A stretch of DNA of 64,000 bases from positions 124,001-188,000 of the forward strand of contig BQMF02000206.1 of NCBI GenBank assembly GCA_027922465.2, read 5' to 3'. Position numbers and translations under genes: made by a program. Below the pieces are notes generated by a model. That model saw only the letters and a program-made list of their open reading frames with translations, was not told the origin of the DNA and did no database searches. Below, in pieces: positions 1 through 12,366 of the stretch (positions within the stretch are counted from its first letter, which is position 1; the number at the start of each line of letters is the position of its first letter). The DNA comes from Turritopsis dohrnii (Eukaryota > Cnidaria > Hydrozoa > Anthoathecata > Oceaniidae).

Positions 1-1368
1 CTTTTTTTTTACCGATAAGGTATATAACAGCCACTCCATTAGCTATTTTATGAGATTTGCACTTGATTCACATAACGAAACAAAATGAATTTGTTTTCAA
101 TTCATTCTTGACACAGTTATTCAGACCAGTCAACAATGTTCAGAATAAAATTTACCTCTCCCGATTTCCAGCTCAAAATAAAAGCCTTCATCAAAAACAG
201 CATCAGGCATCTTCACTTAAATATATTAGCCGTCATAAAAACAGAAAATCAAGCGAATGGTTGTTTTTTAACTTGATACTATGAATAATCTTCTCTTTCA
301 ACTGCTTATAAATATCTTTAGTGCCTATTGTTAGACTTTAGTCAGACAGTTAATGTTTGAAGTTTAGATGAGTGAATAATAAGAGGCAGAAAAGTACAAA
401 AACATTAAAGACGATTTGTGTACCGAGAAACAACAACAACAGAACGATCTTTCAGAACAACAATTATCACTATATTGACACTGCAGAAAAGACATTCAAA
501 TAACAATGATTTTCATTGTGAAAAAGTTTCTTATAAACTTCAAAATGCAGGCGTTCCTTGCCGTTTCTCAAGCGTTTAGTGTTGCTAAGACAGTAACTTA
601 CAACTCATCGATGGAACAACACGTAAACAGACTCCTTACGAAAGCCAACCACTTATGCACTTGGTTATGTACACATCTAGTTACATAATAGGGGCAACAG
701 TTTGTGGGAGAAAATTGAAGTTCTTCCCACGAAATGATGATGGTGTCAGAAGAAGAAGAAAGTAACTTACTACAACATGTCTGCATTGGTTTTCAGGACG
801 TCAAAAATAAGAAAAGAAAGAGCATCAGGCAGCAACTGGATTTGTTGTTTTACATGTCGTTGTCATGGAAATATAGTTCCGCATAGTTTGGTTGCAAAGA
901 GATACGATTCGGAAGATGACGTCACAGATGATGAACTTGAAAACCATTTTCAAATTAACACTATGACACTATAAGCAACTTTTTTAACATAGTAAGTGAG
1001 ATAGTTGACGCTTTGAGAAAAACCTTTCTCGTCATCGGTTACGTTACAAAAGAGAACCAGTTTATTAGGATTACGAAATTACAGAGTGTACTTTCGTTCA
1101 GAAAATTCTTTTGACAGCGTTGCACATATTGTGTTATACACATTCTCGCCATGAAACGATTCATAATTATTCCCGTTCATAGATTGATCAAAGCTACCGT
1201 CAAAGTTTCTGGGCATTGGTAGGATATACTGTAAATATCATTTCTGATATCATTTTCACGTTACCTCCTTATGAAAGTGTAAAAATTATTAAGTTCATTT
1301 GTGATAATTAATGCATTAAAAGTGATGTTAGTCCAAATTTCAAACGTTTTAATCGTAAGCAAAGAGAT
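1..1368. other. Gene-free flank
   Basis: AT-rich sequence with only short open stretches, none with a recognisable domain or convincing codon pattern. A 65-codon frame starting at 777 has an acidic C-terminus, but I see no homology or splice context for it. Nothing else is supported here. Confidence 0.5.
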
Positions 1369-1630
1369 AGAGTTGTATGGTGCGCCAAAAACCGATTTAA
1401 TACTTTGTGCACGATTCTTATACTATCTGTTTATTATAATACTATTACTTGCGATTATGATATAATTGTGCTGGGTTATAAACACTCCAACCTTGTTAAT
1501 AATAGTAAAATAATATAATAGTACTATTCCACATAATTATAATAGTAACTTTGTAGTGACGATACTTGTGCATGTTTTTAATACTTCTGCAATTTGTCCG
1601 ATTATAATACTTCGGTCTACTTGAAAGCCC

Positions 1631-1662
1631 TGGGTTTTATGTCGTGCATGACATAAAACCCA
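1631..1662. repeat. Perfect 13-bp stem hairpin
   Basis: TGGGTTTTATGTC is followed by a 6-nt spacer and then its exact reverse complement GACATAAAACCCA. It lies in the subterminal region of the 1377-5245 element and may be part of its end structure or the remnant of a smaller insertion. Confidence 0.5.
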
Positions 1663-2162
1663 TATGATGTCGAGGCCGCAGTCTCAGGTTCGGGGGTTTG
1701 GGGGCTTGGTTACACTGACCATACTATAAAAATGATACTTTCCAATAAGTTACATTTGGCAAAATAATCCAGCGAAGAAGGAACTTGGTTGTATGCTAAC
1801 AACAAAATAATTGAAAATTTAATGAAGAATTTTTTCAGTGAGTGAGTGCAGGTTTTTCGCGTCGGAAAAAAACAATATGGCAGAAAAATCAAAACAAAGT
1901 TTTGGTAAGAAGAAACACGTGGGTACTACTCCATGTAAAAATTTTGAGTCTTTTTTATTATTTTATTCATAGAACTAGCTAAGTTTGAAAATATTAAGGG
2001 AAAACGTTTCCTTTTTGTATTTTTTTTCTTACTACTGAAACTTTCTCGGACAGCTCTTGTATGCAAAGCAAATTCTGTGTGCTTTTGCTATTGAAAGGAA
2101 ACCTTACCTTTCCCTTTTGATGATGTAGGAAAAAAAAAGAGATCAGAAGAAATATTCCGTTA

Positions 2163-2709
2163 CTCTCGTGTGCCAAATAAACGGGCCCCCCGCTTGTTAA
2201 TTTTTCGATTTTTTTCCAACCCCCCCGGACCTTATTTAGACCCCCCCGTTTATTTATTTTCACCGATAGACATGTGTGTAACTGATGTTTTTGTGTTTAC
2301 TAGTAACTCAGTTTCTTATACTTTTCTTAACACTCATTTTCTTGTACTGAAGTTATGTATTACAGTAACAAAGACTTTTCATGTGATACTTGTTTTATCG
2401 TTTAGAAAAAGAGAAAAGAAAAAAATAGCTTCTTGTATATAACTGTTACTAGTAATAATCTTCAGATTTTGCTTAAAAGTTTCCCTAACACTTTTTTGTA
2501 TATAAAACATAGTTCCATGTATGATAGTATATAGTTATTATTAACATTAACACGTTAAGAACACAAATCTTCTGATTTCATTGAAAATTGATGTTTTTCA
2601 CATTTTCCAACCCCCCCGGAAATTAAGACCCCCCCGCTTATTAGGTGTTTGGAAATTTTCCAACCCACCCCATTTATTTTGACCCCCCCGTTTATTTGGC
2701 ACACGAGAG
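2163..2709. mobile_element. TA-flanked MITE (about 547 bp)
   Basis: The left end CTCTCGTGTGCCAAATAAAC at 2163 is matched by its reverse complement ending at 2709. Each end is flanked by TA (2161-2162 and 2710-2711), the target site of Tc1/mariner-type elements. Runs of seven C's followed by GTTTATTT or GCTTATTA recur near both ends as subterminal repeats. There is no coding capacity, and it is nested inside the 1377-5245 transposon. Confidence 0.75.
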
Positions 2710-3047
2710 TATTTGATCTAGCAAGTGTTGCTCTGAATGATACAGTGACCTTTATTTGGTTGTTTATTTACTTCTTGCAATATTTTGATATTATTTGTAG
2801 TCTACTTCATATAATCCATTTTCTATTTCATTTCCACAAGCTTTGGGTGATGTCAAGTCAAGTGTTTTTGCTTTACAATGTATTTGTTGTATGTATAACC
2901 TTTTTTAATTACGAATTATATGTATAGTGTTGTCGTGAAATATGGAAAAAGATCTGATTGAAAAGACCATAAAATATTTACAAGATGCTGTAAAAACGTT
3001 GGTGAGGGCCTGGCCATGGCAGCTTCATTGCTGGCAAAAGTTGTCAT

Positions 3048-3494
3048 AACCAGCGAATAGAGCGACTCTGAAAAGACTTGTTTTGGGATGTGCAAGCATT
3101 TATCATTGTGTATTTAGAGGACTTAGAGGAGAATGGATTTTTAGATATATCCAACGCAATTCATTTAATCATACTGCAATACATGTGTCACACATTAATA
3201 AATACCTATAATTATTTTGGGAAGGTTGGGATAACCACCCTTTATCAACCGAAAAAAAGTAGAACTCCAATTCAAATGTGGTTTGAAGGTCAGCTTGCAT
3301 ATAATCCCATACAAGCAACTCATGACTCTGAAGGACAGTACAATGACTATGGGATATGCTGAAATTAACCTCTCACTATTGATATCAGAAGATGCAGATG
3401 ATGTAATACAGTTTCTACATGATAACATCAATCCATTAGAACAGTTTTCCAATTTCGGAATAGAACTTTATGTTGAATTGAAGTGTTCAATATA
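3048..3494 (+). pseudogene. Integrase-type transposase C-terminal fragment
   Basis: Reading from 3048 gives N-Q-R-I-E-R-L, then a TGA where a Trp is expected, then K-D-L-F-W. This is the conserved glutamate-containing helix of rve-like eukaryotic transposases; compare NQRIENLW in the intact protein at 54414. The same frame later holds RTPIQMWFEGQLAYNPIQ, typical of the region after the DDE core. A second frame (to 3494) ends in a segment containing INPLEQFSNFGIELYV, which resembles the usual tail of such proteins. At least one stop and one frameshift are present, and no catalytic aspartates are visible upstream. Homology is from motif recognition only. Confidence 0.6.
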
Positions 3495-4483
3495 AATGGG
3501 TTTTGAATACAAGCTGATACATACAACATTTTCTCACCTTGATGCAGTAATTTTCGTATGTAGTTCACTTGACTGTTCGAACTGAATTATTTGAAGGTGC
3601 ATGATGTCGATCTCATGAACAATAACGTACTTGACCTATTTCACGCTGCTCTCTTCCTTCTTTAGTGCCCTCTCCTAATTACCACACATCCAAAAAATTC
3701 CCCTTAAATGGCTCTTGTGTATGTACCAATGAAGAGGGTGTTAAATTTAAATTTGTTTATGTTTTAAACTTTAGATATTTGCTATCAGTAGCATTTTTGG
3801 TGGTGTTTTTCTTGTTTTGAATGAAGTTGGTTCTATTTTTCTCAGCTGTGTCATTTTTTCTGAGATTCTAGTGAATTTTTCAGCCTTGATACTCTAGAAC
3901 TTCTCTTTTCAATTTAATCAGAAGGCCAGAAGCGCTAGGAATGTGGCTGTATATATTTTTCATTAGTCAAAACTGCATGCTTACATTTACATGTTGTTGT
4001 TTTTTTGCTGCTCCAGAAACACCATAATTTATAAACTGCATGTAAAAGACGCTTTGAGGGTTTCAATAACTCGTGTTTGATTTCCTTTTCATGCTCATAT
4101 TTCTTCAAAAGTTGTTTTTATATAAACTTTAATCTTTTCTTGAATAACAATTTTTAAGAAAATAAAATGTTTTTTTATGAAAAATTTTACAGGAAAAAAC
4201 AGAAACTATGCTTCAATAGAAGTTACCGGGCTATTATGAAAGAAGTTCTTCGTGAAATTTTCCTAGATATTGAGTGACAAAAAGGCTTCCGAAAAGGCTT
4301 CTTTCTTGTAAAGGTTCTGTTAACGAAATTATTTTGTATTATATGAAAGAAAGCACTGTCTCTGTTACATTACAGTGGTTATTGTGTTTCCCATCAGTAA
4401 TTAAAATGAGGGCTGCTGTTGAAATACTTTTATAATTAACAAAATACAAGTATTTCTATGGGCAATTAACATCGTTCATCTGA

Positions 4484-4615
4484 TATCCATCCCCCGACAT
4501 TGCGATCGCCTCCTCGACGTCATGACACCACGACACTACGATTGCTTCCTCGATATCACGATCGCCTCCTCCCTCTGCGCCTCAACATCACGACCGCTTC
4601 CTCGCCATGCCGATT
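4484..4615. repeat. Degenerate CGATCGCCTCCTCGA-type repeat
   Basis: A locally GC-richer stretch repeats variants of CACGATCGCCTCCTC and CGACATCACGA about five times. It sits in the 3' half of the 1377-5245 element. No function can be inferred. Confidence 0.4.
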
Positions 4616-5253
4616 TTGACTACGATCTAATTTTATAAAGAATTAGTGGACTCTTTACATTCGCTAAGCGAAATGTGCCAGAAGTAGAGTCGTGTGCATC
4701 AACTGAAGAAATAGTTAAACAGTCACCTCGAAGATTGTACCCTAGTGGACAGCGTACTCCCAATGAAGAAGATTCAAAAGTTTAAGGACCTTCTTTAACG
4801 GCATTAGAAGTTTGGGGTGGAAAATGGCACTCAACAGGTAAGCGAAAGGCTACTCAATTTAAAAAGCATCAGCAAAAAGAAAGCTGGAGGGAGCAGCAAG
4901 AAGCTTAAATAAACTGAATCAGTGAAAGATCTTTTCGGTTTCCCGCGCTAACATCTGGTCAACATTAACCAACTGAATTATCGGGTCTGACCTTGTCACA
5001 TGACAGACTATTTAGACCAAAGTTTTAAAATTAAAAAGTGCTGAAGTTGATAAAGTATTATAAAAAATCGTATGATAGTAATAAAACTATGACAATGTTC
5101 AACAATCCTGGAGGTTAGTTTAAAATCACAGAAGATAGTATTATAATGTTATTAGGAAGTTCTAAAATCGCAAGTAATAGTAATATAATAACCGGATAGT
5201 ATGAAAATCATGCACAAAGTATTAAATCGGTTTTTGGCGCGCCATAGAGTTGT

Positions 5254-6009
5254 TTCGATTGTTCATATTTATGTTTATGTAATCATCAACTCATACTGGC
5301 TCTGATCCAGTTGTAAAGTCGAGTTATGGATTGTGACGTCATGATTCCGAAATACTAACTCGAAAATATATTTGTCGCTTTTAATAACTCGAAATTACGA
5401 TTTCAAATAAACCAAAATCGAGTTATTAACTCGATAGTATTATATTGCTTTAAAAGAATCGAGTTATTAAAGTTTGATTCTCAAAATATTTCAGATAGCA
5501 AAAAAATTATTTTTCAAATATTATAAGGGGTATTTCCAAAATAATATCAAGTCGAAATCTTTGTATGTGGAAGAAGTTCAAGTGGAATAGTGCGAGTTTT
5601 CAACTTGAAAAGCCAAATTTCATAATTTAATCGAAAAATAGGCAAAGTAGGCCAAATTTGGGAAAATCTTGAAAATCGACACATTTTTCCTTTGCACGTG
5701 CAATGTATAACCTTGAGATTGGTGTTTTGTACGTGCAATGTATAACCTTGAGGTCATTTTAATTTCAAAAGAAACTAGAAGCCATTAGGCTTGAACAATT
5801 TCCGCATCAGCCCTTGAGAAAATTGCTTTAAGCTAATTTTCAACATATCTGAATGACTTGTACACTGACTAATAATTTGATACAGTCTGGAATTCATAAA
5901 ATTAGTCCCTTCTTTAATTTATTTAACTTAATCTTGACAGCTTTGCAATTCACTACGATGATACGATTTCGGGTCCAGAAAAACAGTTCACCAATATCTT
6001 ACGCATGAT
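5254..6009. other. Gene-free stretch with GAGTTATTAACTCGA motifs
   Basis: Several copies of CGAGTTAT and its complement occur between about 5320 and 5470, including a self-complementary GAGTTATTAACTC. A 15-bp direct repeat ACGTGCAATGTATAA occurs near 5695 and 5731. These look like remnants of an inverted-repeat element. No gene is visible. Confidence 0.45.
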
Positions 6010-6520
6010 GTTTATTCATGAAAATTGAAGAACTTTCGAAATTTGGTCCAAATATGGACCCAAATCGTCCAACTTCAGTCAAATATGACAAAATGACTGT
6101 CAAATTCGAAATCAGCACCTTTCAAATGTAATCCATGCTAAATTTCATGAAATTTGAAGAACTTTCGAAATTTGGTTCAAATTTGGCCCAAATTGTCCAA
6201 TTTTAGTCAATTCTGACAAAATGACTGTCAAATTTGAAATCAACACCTTTCAATTATAACACATGCAAAATTTCATGAAACTTGAAGAACTTTCGAAATT
6301 TGGTCCAAATTTGGCCCAAATTGTCCAATTTTAGTCAATTCTGACAAAATGACTGTCAAATTTGAAATCAACACCTTTCAATTATAACACATGCAAAATT
6401 TCATGAAATTTGAAGAACTTTCGAAATTTGGTCCAAATTTGGCCCAAATTGTCCAATTTTAGTCAATTCTGACAAAATGACCGTCAACTTTTAAATCAGT
6501 ACCTTGTCGAAATTGCCCAA
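6010..6520. repeat. Tandem repeat, about 128-bp unit, four copies
   Basis: The phrase GAAGAACTTTCGAAATTTGG recurs at about 6027, 6156, 6284 and 6412, spaced 128-129 bp. Each unit also has a block like TGACAAAATGACTGTCAAAT and a CACCTTTCAA block. The last unit is partial. Diverged single units appear to occur near 7600-7690 and 25610-25740, so this may be part of a dispersed repeat family. Confidence 0.8.
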
Positions 6521-6805
6521 TTTTAGTCAAACTTGTCCTAAGTTCCTAGCATAGGTCAGTCATTAACTATTCTGAATAAACACACAATCCGAAATCCGAA
6601 CGGACTTTCCGAAAACGACGAAAAACTGTGACAAAGATAGATACTTAGATAGAATGTGTAAACCAAACAATTTCCTACGCTATAAGCGCGGAAATTGAAT
6701 GATTTGTAGAAATACTACTGTATGTGATTTTTGTATTAATGAAGATGGATGAGAAAGTTTAAAGAATATACTTCTGTTTATACTTCTGTTTGAAATAAAT
6801 CTTAC

Positions 6806-6853
6806 GAAAGTGTGGACGAACGAAAGTGTGGACGAACGAAAGTGTGGACGAAC
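6806..6853. repeat. 16-bp tandem repeat, three copies
   Basis: GAAAGTGTGGACGAAC is repeated three times without change at 6806, 6822 and 6838. It is a simple minisatellite. Confidence 0.85.
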
Positions 6854-9800
6854 GACGAAAATAGAGAATTCGCTGTCTATTTTCATAAGGTTCCACCCTG
6901 TCGGCGGTATTCCCTAAGAAAGCTGTTCCGCGTTTGGGTGGTAAAACAATAAAAGTACTCTAAGATGAAAGTAAGAGCCACATTTCTATAAACGTTAAGA
7001 TGCAAAGTTTAAATGTGTTAAAAATTAAGACAGTGCTATAAAAAACGTAAGAATGTAAACAATGTAATTACAAAAATAATAACACACGCCTGCTCACAAG
7101 ATGACAAAGAAAAGAAAAATTAAGAAAAACGGGAAACAGAAAGCACATAAATATATATATATATCTATATTATATATAAATTGTTTCTCATGTGTTCGTC
7201 AATATGTTATCCAAAGTGCAGAAAACCCTCGACCGACTGCCTCAATATTCTGAGTCATGCACATCGTAATGAATTGAGAACTCGCCTCGTAACTTTGATC
7301 ATTATGCAAGACGCTTAGAAACAATTTTGAGCGAGTGTTGTGCAGCGTTGGGCTTCCTAAAGACTGCCTTTGTCAAGATATTTAAAGCATGCCACTTAAC
7401 TGGGCGCCAAATGAACCAAAAACATATTTTTACGAAAGTTCTTAAATTTCAAAATTTTCGGACAGAAAAAACTTTTGGACAAGCCAAAAATTCCTGCCGA
7501 AAGATTCCGTTGTTAATGAACATCAACCTGCGCTAAAATGAGATAGAAGCCACGTTAACGGGTACCATTGCTTCCAACATCATCGTACCTGAATTCGGCC
7601 TTAAATTCGAAATCAACAGTACAAAGTTGTTTCTCTATTAAATCTTCATTAGAATGGAGCAATTTTCAAAATTTGGTCTAAATTTGGCCATATGCAACAG
7701 TTGACCAGCATATTCGAAATATTTTGAAAATCAAGCGCACACGATAAATTAATAACTCTCGATTTTATTTATTACTTTTTTAATTTCGAGTAACTCTAGC
7801 TGTAAAATCTCTGTCTCTGGCTCTGGTCACCTAAGTAAATACATAAGAAAAACATTTTTGAAGTGTCTTGTCTGCCATACCATATGTTTAGTTAAGAGCA
7901 TATGCATCTTAATTACTAAGTTATGAGAATAGAAAATTAGCATTAACTAAAAGTTTCCACTAAAAAGTTCTATCTTCAAAATAATATTATTAAATTTTTC
8001 CTCAATATTATTTGTAAGATGTATCAAGATCAATCAAGATGTATATGTCACTCAAGATGTATATATCAATTGAAAAGGTTCCATGATTGCAGATCAAAAT
8101 GAGTGGATGGTTGTTTTGAATGTGATTTCACGCAAATATGTCAAATTTTAATTGTTGACAATCAGCGAAACCTTCAATCGACGATTTCATCATTAATAGC
8201 AACCACACATTTTATCAATTTTATGAGTTTTTGATATCTTTCAGGAGAGCGATTTTGAGAAAATGAAAGCATTATACTAATAACAAGTGTGACAAGAAGA
8301 CTAGAAGCATAATGTGTATAGAAAGATGCACATGACAAATTGTAGAAAGTGCGCGCAGAATCATTACTAGTCTTGTATTATATGGCATGACATCAATTTG
8401 ATGGAGAAACTTCATTCACTCCCACAAACAAACACTAGGGCATAAATATCTTGAGAAATATTAGGAAATAAATTGATCATAAAAATTCCAGGCCTGGTAT
8501 CATTTTAGGAAAGAAGGAACGCAATGTCATTATAATGTTTGATTTACAAAGTGAGAAAAGGAAAAAAAGGAAAAGTTACAACAACAGTCAAACAACACAA
8601 ACTGAACTTGAAATTACGATATGCATATATATAAAAGATAGAAGGATGGATACTGATATCAATAAAATCCAGTCAGTAATCTTTTGAAAATATACAAATA
8701 AAATTACCTGATCTTTGATTTTGTTGGTGTGGCAAAATCTCGTCAGTGTTACCATAAAGTGCCATAACTTATATTACTTCTATATATTATTTCTTTTATT
8801 TCATCTAAAATAACTTTTATCAAAGAAATATATAACATTCACAACATACCTACATTAAGGTTTTTTAGGTTTCATTAAGTAAATGTTAAACATTAATATT
8901 AAAATTTTGGTACAACACATACCAAAGTCAAATTACAGAAACCACAATAATATGCAACAAGTCATTCATAATTCAATCTGTGCTTTTTCAAACAAAAAGC
9001 AAAGTCATTGTGTTTCAGTAAAGGTAAACCACTTGTACAAAACTTGAGTTTTGTAAGAGAAACAGTGATAATAATAGCACAAATATTCCTAGAAAACTTG
9101 AATTTCATATGTAAAAACCTCAAAACTAGTTTCGAACATCAAAAAAATTCAGCCCCAAAATTGTAACTATGGCTGAAGCCAAAAGAAACTGAAAGTAACA
9201 AACTTATTCTCAATAAAAACAACATTTTACATATTCATTAATGCAACAATATTATGAAATAATAGGCTCATGTGGCATTAATAGTTCACAAGGATGAACA
9301 ATCAATTACAAATTATGGAATGCAATTACAAGCCTATTAAAAGAAAAGGAAAAACCATCATCAACAGACATGAGGCAAAATGAGGTTGGATGTGATATTT
9401 TTACTGTTGGATAAAACTACATTATAATCATTTTGTAGATCTAAAAGGTGATTCTGTTGTTTTGGTTTCTAGCAGCAAATTTTACAAGCTTATAGACGAG
9501 TTTCCAATGTTAATTACACTTTTATACCTTGTACATACTAAAGATACAATACAATGTATGAAAATAGATAGGAAGTGCTAATGTGTATTAAAACTTTCTA
9601 ATGTCGATTGTCTTTAAGGGGACTCCAGAGAACCAAATAAAGTGACAACATTTTGAAGTGTATAAAGAGACTTTTATTTCCTGCGAGGCTGCGTGCGCAT
9701 ACTCACAGGAAAATGACTTGATTAATGATATTCTATGTTGCAATATACCGTAATTATCGAGCAAAGAACACTGGTGTTTGTAAACATTACGTCACTAAGA

Positions 9801-10674
9801 AACTCATCTATACTTTATTCAACACTTTTAGTATTAATATTCCTAATTCAAAACAGTATATACACAGAAGCAAACACAAAAAACCAACTATGGAACATAC
9901 AAAACTATTAGAATAAATAAAAAACTTAAAACTGATTTAAGCATTCTTTAAACATCTGCCCTATCACAGTCTTGTGAACTCTAAAAATTAACATTTATAA
10001 CATTAACAAAATATTGTGTTTTAGTAAACAATAAAATATTAGGTATTTTCTCAGTCAAACTCAGTCAAATGAAAGGAATATATACATACAAGTAAGAAGT
10101 CAACATAACTCCACAATACCTATCTTTAACATCTTTTTTAACATCTTTGTATAAACTCTCTTCATATACAATGATATAAGGAGCCTCTTTACAATGATGG
10201 GGCAAAAATTCAACTTAAAATAACAAGATTACATTCTTAGAAACAACAACTAAAATTTTATCATCTTACATTCCCAACTGACAATGAGAGTATATGTTAT
10301 ATAAGAGTTTCCAGTTTAGTACAATAACCAATGAATCATCATGCATGCCAACTTTCTTGTTCGTCATAGTTCTTTAGGAAATATAATTTGCAAGTTTTTA
10401 ATTTAGACTACAAGGATGTAGGTAAAAAGAAAGTCAACAAAAAAGTCTTTTTATTTTTTGTATATCATTACTCAAAAATTATAGTCAAAACAAAACAAAA
10501 AGAAGGCAGTAGTAACTTACTTTTACTCCTACTTTCCCTTTTTTTTAAGTTTCTCTTAAGTAACTACTACCCATATAATTGTTATGAAGTTGCGATGTCC
10601 ATACTTATCTGATTACATGATAAGTGTTTTTATGACCATCTTTTTGTGCTCCATCGCAGGATTTTTAATGACGA
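6854..10674. other. Gene-free region
   Basis: AT-rich sequence with only short frames lacking recognisable domains, for example 69 codons at 7327 and 63 codons at 9725. It includes a short TATA-rich run near 7150. I see no splice-linked exons, RNA genes or clear inverted-repeat element. Confidence 0.45.
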
Positions 10675-11988
10675 AAAGGAGTGGTATCATGAAAATTTGA
10701 AAAAATTTTTTTTCTTCGTATATCCGCTGTTTTAATGTAGATACTACAAAATAAATTTAATTTGGAAAAAAAAAGTCTTTTTTTCGCTATAAAATGCCAC
10801 TTTAAAACATAGGCTTAAAACGCTGAATAAATTAGTAATAATTATGTGACGTCATTGAAGAAGTTATGTTCAGAGGTGATGCGATGTTTTGCATTCAAAT
10901 CGAGCGAGTGTTCTTTGAAATTCAAGCAATAACTAAGTATTTCTTTTAAATCTAATGAAAAACATGGTTATTTGTGCTGCTGTGGGATGTGACAGTGACT
11001 CAACCAAAGGACAGAACATTAGTTTGTTTAGATTAGCTAAAATTCATAATTAAAAAAAATATGGATTTCAAAGTTGAAGCGAGACCAATCTTCCATCTTT
11101 ACGTCACTTATATTTTAAACCATCATGTTTTGGAAGAAATTTGATGGTAAACATGTTATAAGGAGTTTTACTTTAATGTTTTATCTACACTTTTCGTTAT
11201 ACATAGGTGAACTTTTACTTTCTGTGTGCAAGTGTTTTTTTCGATTTTTGTTTTCGTGTTTCTCTTCGAACTGGGCATTTGAATATTATTCCGTTTCACC
11301 GATTATTTCATTATTGTTTTCATAGAATGAGCTATTGATTCTTGAACTCCTGCACGGAAAACGGAAAATTGGAAAAACGTTAACTTTCAATATATGAATT
11401 TTACTACGATCAATGATCAACTCAATATTGCATGTATTTTTTTTTTTTGCGTTTTGATTTGTACAAAAAATTATTTTGAAATTTATCGTCTTCGATCGCA
11501 TAAACTTCTTTGCAACACATTTGCATCACTGTTTGTTGCCAACTCTCTCCGGTAAAGCATTTTCGTCAGCATCATCAAAGTCATCATACAGACTTCTTCA
11601 TGTTCTTTACAGCAACTGGGTCAAAACTATATGGCTTAAACTGCTAAAATTCTCTGTGAAATCCTTGAATAAAACTCATTGCTACATTCCTCATCTTCGC
11701 TGAGAACATCTGATTCCTCTTCACTTGAATTCTCACTCATGATTTTTGAAAACATGAGAAACTAATACGCTCCTTTGCACTGACATAACAAGTAAAAATA
11801 AATGAAACTTCTTCAATGACGTCACACGCTTTTCATCAGAAAAAAAGACGGGGGTTTATAAAAAAATTAAAAACTCAATATCTTCGGAAGTAAAACGTTT
11901 TTTAAAAAAGCTTTAACGCAGGTTAACTATACATTTTTTAAACTAAAATTTGTCATAAAATTTGAAATGACGATACCACTCCTTTAAA
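10675..11988. mobile_element. Fold-back element with THAP-like fragment
   Basis: The ends share an inverted AAAGGAGTGGTATC (10675 onward, and its complement near 11973-11988). A second inverted pair lies inside: TGTGACGTCATTGAAGAAGTT near 10845 and its reverse complement near 11806-11828. Between them are a short + strand frame with a THAP-like N-terminus and a minus strand acidic frame from 11740 (MSENSSEEESDVLSEDEE). After a frame change, the minus strand gives PYSFDP, a motif I associate with transposon-linked proteins. I could not define a clean target-site duplication. Probably a non-autonomous, internally deleted THAP-type (P-like) element. Confidence 0.55.
10964..11053 (+). pseudogene. 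THAP-domain N-terminal fragment
   Basis: ATG at 10964 opens a 29-codon frame beginning MVICAAVGCDSDSTKG and ending at TAA. The C-x4-C pattern followed by a short basic/serine segment and SLFRL resembles the start of a THAP zinc finger. Downstream, in shifted frames, FKPSCFGRNL resembles the later part of the domain, but the second Cys-His pair is not intact. THAP domains bind DNA in P-element-type transposases. This is a broken remnant; identification is tentative. Confidence 0.4.
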
Positions 11989-12121
11989 CTATAAACAACG
12001 GCAGAGATCTCAATGAACTAAAATGTGCACGTGGGGGTTTTCCCAGTTTTTCTCGGGGAAACTTCCTTCAAATGATTAGTGTTACCACACATCCCTCCCT
12101 GGTGTGTTACCTCCAAGAAAT

Positions 12122-12180
12122 TAACGCACAATGATTTTAACGCGAAAGAAATTAACGTGGATGAAATTAACGTGGATGAA
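12122..12180. repeat. Short degenerate GAAATTAACGTGGAT repeat
   Basis: Variants of GAAATTAACGYGGAT occur about three times next to the poly(T) run that marks the tail of the minus-strand LINE. It may represent the pre-insertion target region. Confidence 0.4.
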
Positions 12181-12342
12181 TTTTTTTTTTTTTTTTTTTT
12201 TTTAAATGAGTTGCTCCCTGTAAGGCCGAAGCCACTACTAGGCAGAAAGCTACAAGATGAGAAAAGGAAAAGAAGAGTTATAAAGACAGATGAGAGGGAT
12301 GAGAAAAGGAAGAAAAGAGTTATAAAGACAGAGCAAGGTGGC

Positions 12343-12366
12343 GGTTAAGGATAGTCCATACCCTCC
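12343..12366. repeat. 24-bp inverted repeat partner in the LINE 3' region
   Basis: GGTTAAGGATAGTCCATACC followed by CTCC is the exact reverse complement of 13233-13256, which lies inside the end of the LINE reading frame. In the LINE transcript the two could pair into a long-range stem enclosing about 870 nt. Confidence 0.7.

Larger units (their letters stand above)
1377..5245. mobile_element. Decayed DNA transposon with long terminal inverted repeats and integrase-type remnant
   Basis: The two ends are inverted copies for about 90-100 bp. The left starts ATGGTGCGCCAAAAACCGAT at 1377 and the right is its reverse complement ending GGCGCGCCAT at 5245. Similarity continues inward through a TACTATTACTTGCGATT block. 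The element is flanked by a direct 8-bp repeat AGAGTTGT (1369-1376 and 5246-5253), the signature of cut-and-paste insertion. Inside are a nested small element (2163-2709), the C-terminal part of an rve/DDE-type transposase (3048-3494) and AT-rich subterminal TAATAGTA-like repeats. The catalytic N-terminal half is missing or unrecognisable, so this copy is dead or non-autonomous. Long ends with an 8-bp duplication would also fit a Mutator-like element, but the integrase motif argues for an integrase-type transposase. Superfamily is uncertain. Confidence 0.75.

Noticed and set aside
57..974. Several 60-75 codon frames at the start of the window
   Set aside because: No domain, no splice context and lengths expected by chance; some start at non-ATG codons.
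1631..1662. Hairpin as an intrinsic transcription terminator
   Set aside because: Rho-independent terminators do not apply in this eukaryotic context, and it lies inside a transposon end.
6010..6520. CRISPR-like regular repeats
   Set aside because: The whole 128-bp unit is repeated, with no unique spacers, and the sequence is a eukaryotic genome.
12079..12348. 89-codon plus-strand frame with poly-Phe
   Set aside because: Poly-Phe is the poly(T) complement of the LINE poly(A) tail; the remainder is LINE 3' untranslated region read antisense.
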